Position numbers and translations under genes: made by a program. 6,789 nt of DNA from contig DASYLJ010000192.1 of NCBI GenBank assembly GCA_036009625.1, positions 1 to 6,789 of the forward strand. Reading direction: 5' to 3'. Every line of letters begins with the position of its first letter. The stretch's first letter is position 1. Source of the DNA: DASYLJ01 sp036009625. Its GTDB lineage: Bacteria > Desulfobacterota > Binatia > DP-6. The notes below the pieces were generated by a model. The model had not been told where the DNA came from, did no database searches, and worked only from the letters and a program-made list of their open reading frames with translations. Of the stretch, positions 6,251 through 6,789 are shown piece after piece.

Positions 6251-6789
6251 CTACTCGACCGCCAGCACCCGTCCCCAGCACGGCGGCACTTCGATCCGCA
6301 TCCGATCGCCGCCGGCCTCCAGCGGCACGCCTGGATCGAGCCGGTCGACGAGCCGCCGCCCGCGCCACTCCGCCGCGATCGAGACGACCGCCGGCGCATG
6401 TGACGCATTGACCGCGACGACGACCGTTTCCTCCGCACACACGCGCGCGAACGCCATCTGCTCCGACGCGACGTGCAGCGCCCGATAGTCGCCGCGTCGG
6501 AGTGCCGGGCTCGCGTGCCGCACGCGCGCCAATCGTGCGATCGCATCCGCCAGCTCGGGGTGCCGTGCATCCGGCGGCGGCCGCGGACCGTCGATGGCCG
6601 GGCGCAGCGGCGCGTCGCTGTCCGGACGCCGCTCGCCCGGAATGCCCCACTCGCTGCCGTAGTAGATCGACGGCACGCCCGGCATCGTGAACAGCAGCAG
6701 GTAGAGCGGGTACAGGTGCGCCGGGTCCCGCAGCACGCTCGCGACGCGGTCGACGTCGTGGTTGTCCGCGAAGTTGTACGTCGTCAGCC
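6251..6789 (-). CDS. GH13 alpha-amylase-family glycosidase, C-terminal part (5' end outside window)
   Basis: The last roughly 178 residues of a glycoside hydrolase family 13 enzyme, which acts on alpha-glucans such as starch, maltodextrin or cyclodextrin; the gene runs off the right edge. At the fragment's start is conserved region IV, NFADNHDVDRV (fragment residues 5-15), whose Asp11 is the transition-state-stabilising aspartate. It is followed by the late-barrel segment LLLFTMPGVPSIYYGSEWGIPGE, a hallmark of the maltogenic amylase/neopullulanase-like groups. After it comes a short C-terminal beta domain (from about ETVVVAVNAS to the end). The usual DPDxRR stretch after the Gly-rich loop is replaced by RPDSDAPLRP. 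The nucleophile and acid/base regions lie beyond the window, so subfamily, specificity and any signal peptide cannot be judged. Its stop is a TAG, 9 bases from the stop of the convergent oxidoreductase, leaving no room for a dedicated terminator. Confidence 0.93.
   Translation of the reverse strand, partial: LTTYNFADNHDVDRVASVLRDPAHLYPLYLLLFTMPGVPSIYYGSEWGIPGERRPDSDAPLRPAIDGPRPPPDARHPELADAIARLARVRHASPALRRGDYRALHVASEQMAFARVCAEETVVVAVNASHAPAVVSIAAEWRGRRLVDRLDPGVPLEAGGDRMRIEVPPCWGRVLAVE

Overview
This is a very GC-rich bacterial window, with G or C at most third codon positions. It is densely packed with metabolic genes and has almost no intergenic DNA. I see no RNA genes, mobile elements, integration scars or CRISPR arrays. 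The mix of a soluble bacterial P450, a luciferase-like (probably F420-type) oxidoreductase, an MptpB-like phosphatase, a sirtuin and malate synthase A suggests a soil or sediment bacterium with a large GC-rich genome. Candidates are deltaproteobacterial, Binatota or Rokubacteria-like lineages, or an actinobacterium. The window does not decide between these.

Left part (1-4461, plus strand): the C-terminal part of a cytochrome P450 is followed, 42 bases later, by a five-gene run with 4-base overlaps or a 1-base gap. The order is a GlcG/HbpS-like protein (759-1181), malate synthase A (1178-2743), two unrecognised small helical proteins (2740-3231 and 3228-3710), and a Sir2-family NAD-dependent protein deacylase (3712-4461). 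The tight spacing points to one transcript with translational coupling. The metabolic theme is the glyoxylate/acetyl-CoA node: malate synthase joins glyoxylate and acetyl-CoA, GlcG sits beside a malate synthase as it does in the E. coli glc operon, and a sirtuin could tune acylation of acetyl-CoA enzymes. That last link is inference.

Right part (4451-6789): an MptpB-like tyrosine/lipid phosphatase (minus strand) overlaps the sirtuin tail to tail by 11 bases. It is divergent from an LLM-class flavin/F420 oxidoreductase (5243-6241, plus), with a 51-base shared upstream region between them. The oxidoreductase converges on the C-terminal part of a GH13 alpha-amylase-family enzyme (minus) that runs off the right edge, with 9 bases between the stop codons.

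The least explained content is the pair of small proteins at 2740-3710. They lie inside an otherwise readable operon, and their N-terminal halves can be aligned to each other. The sirtuin also departs from the family consensus at a zinc-ligand pair and at a usually conserved NAD-site Asn. I found no convincing evidence of a defence system or other exotic system.
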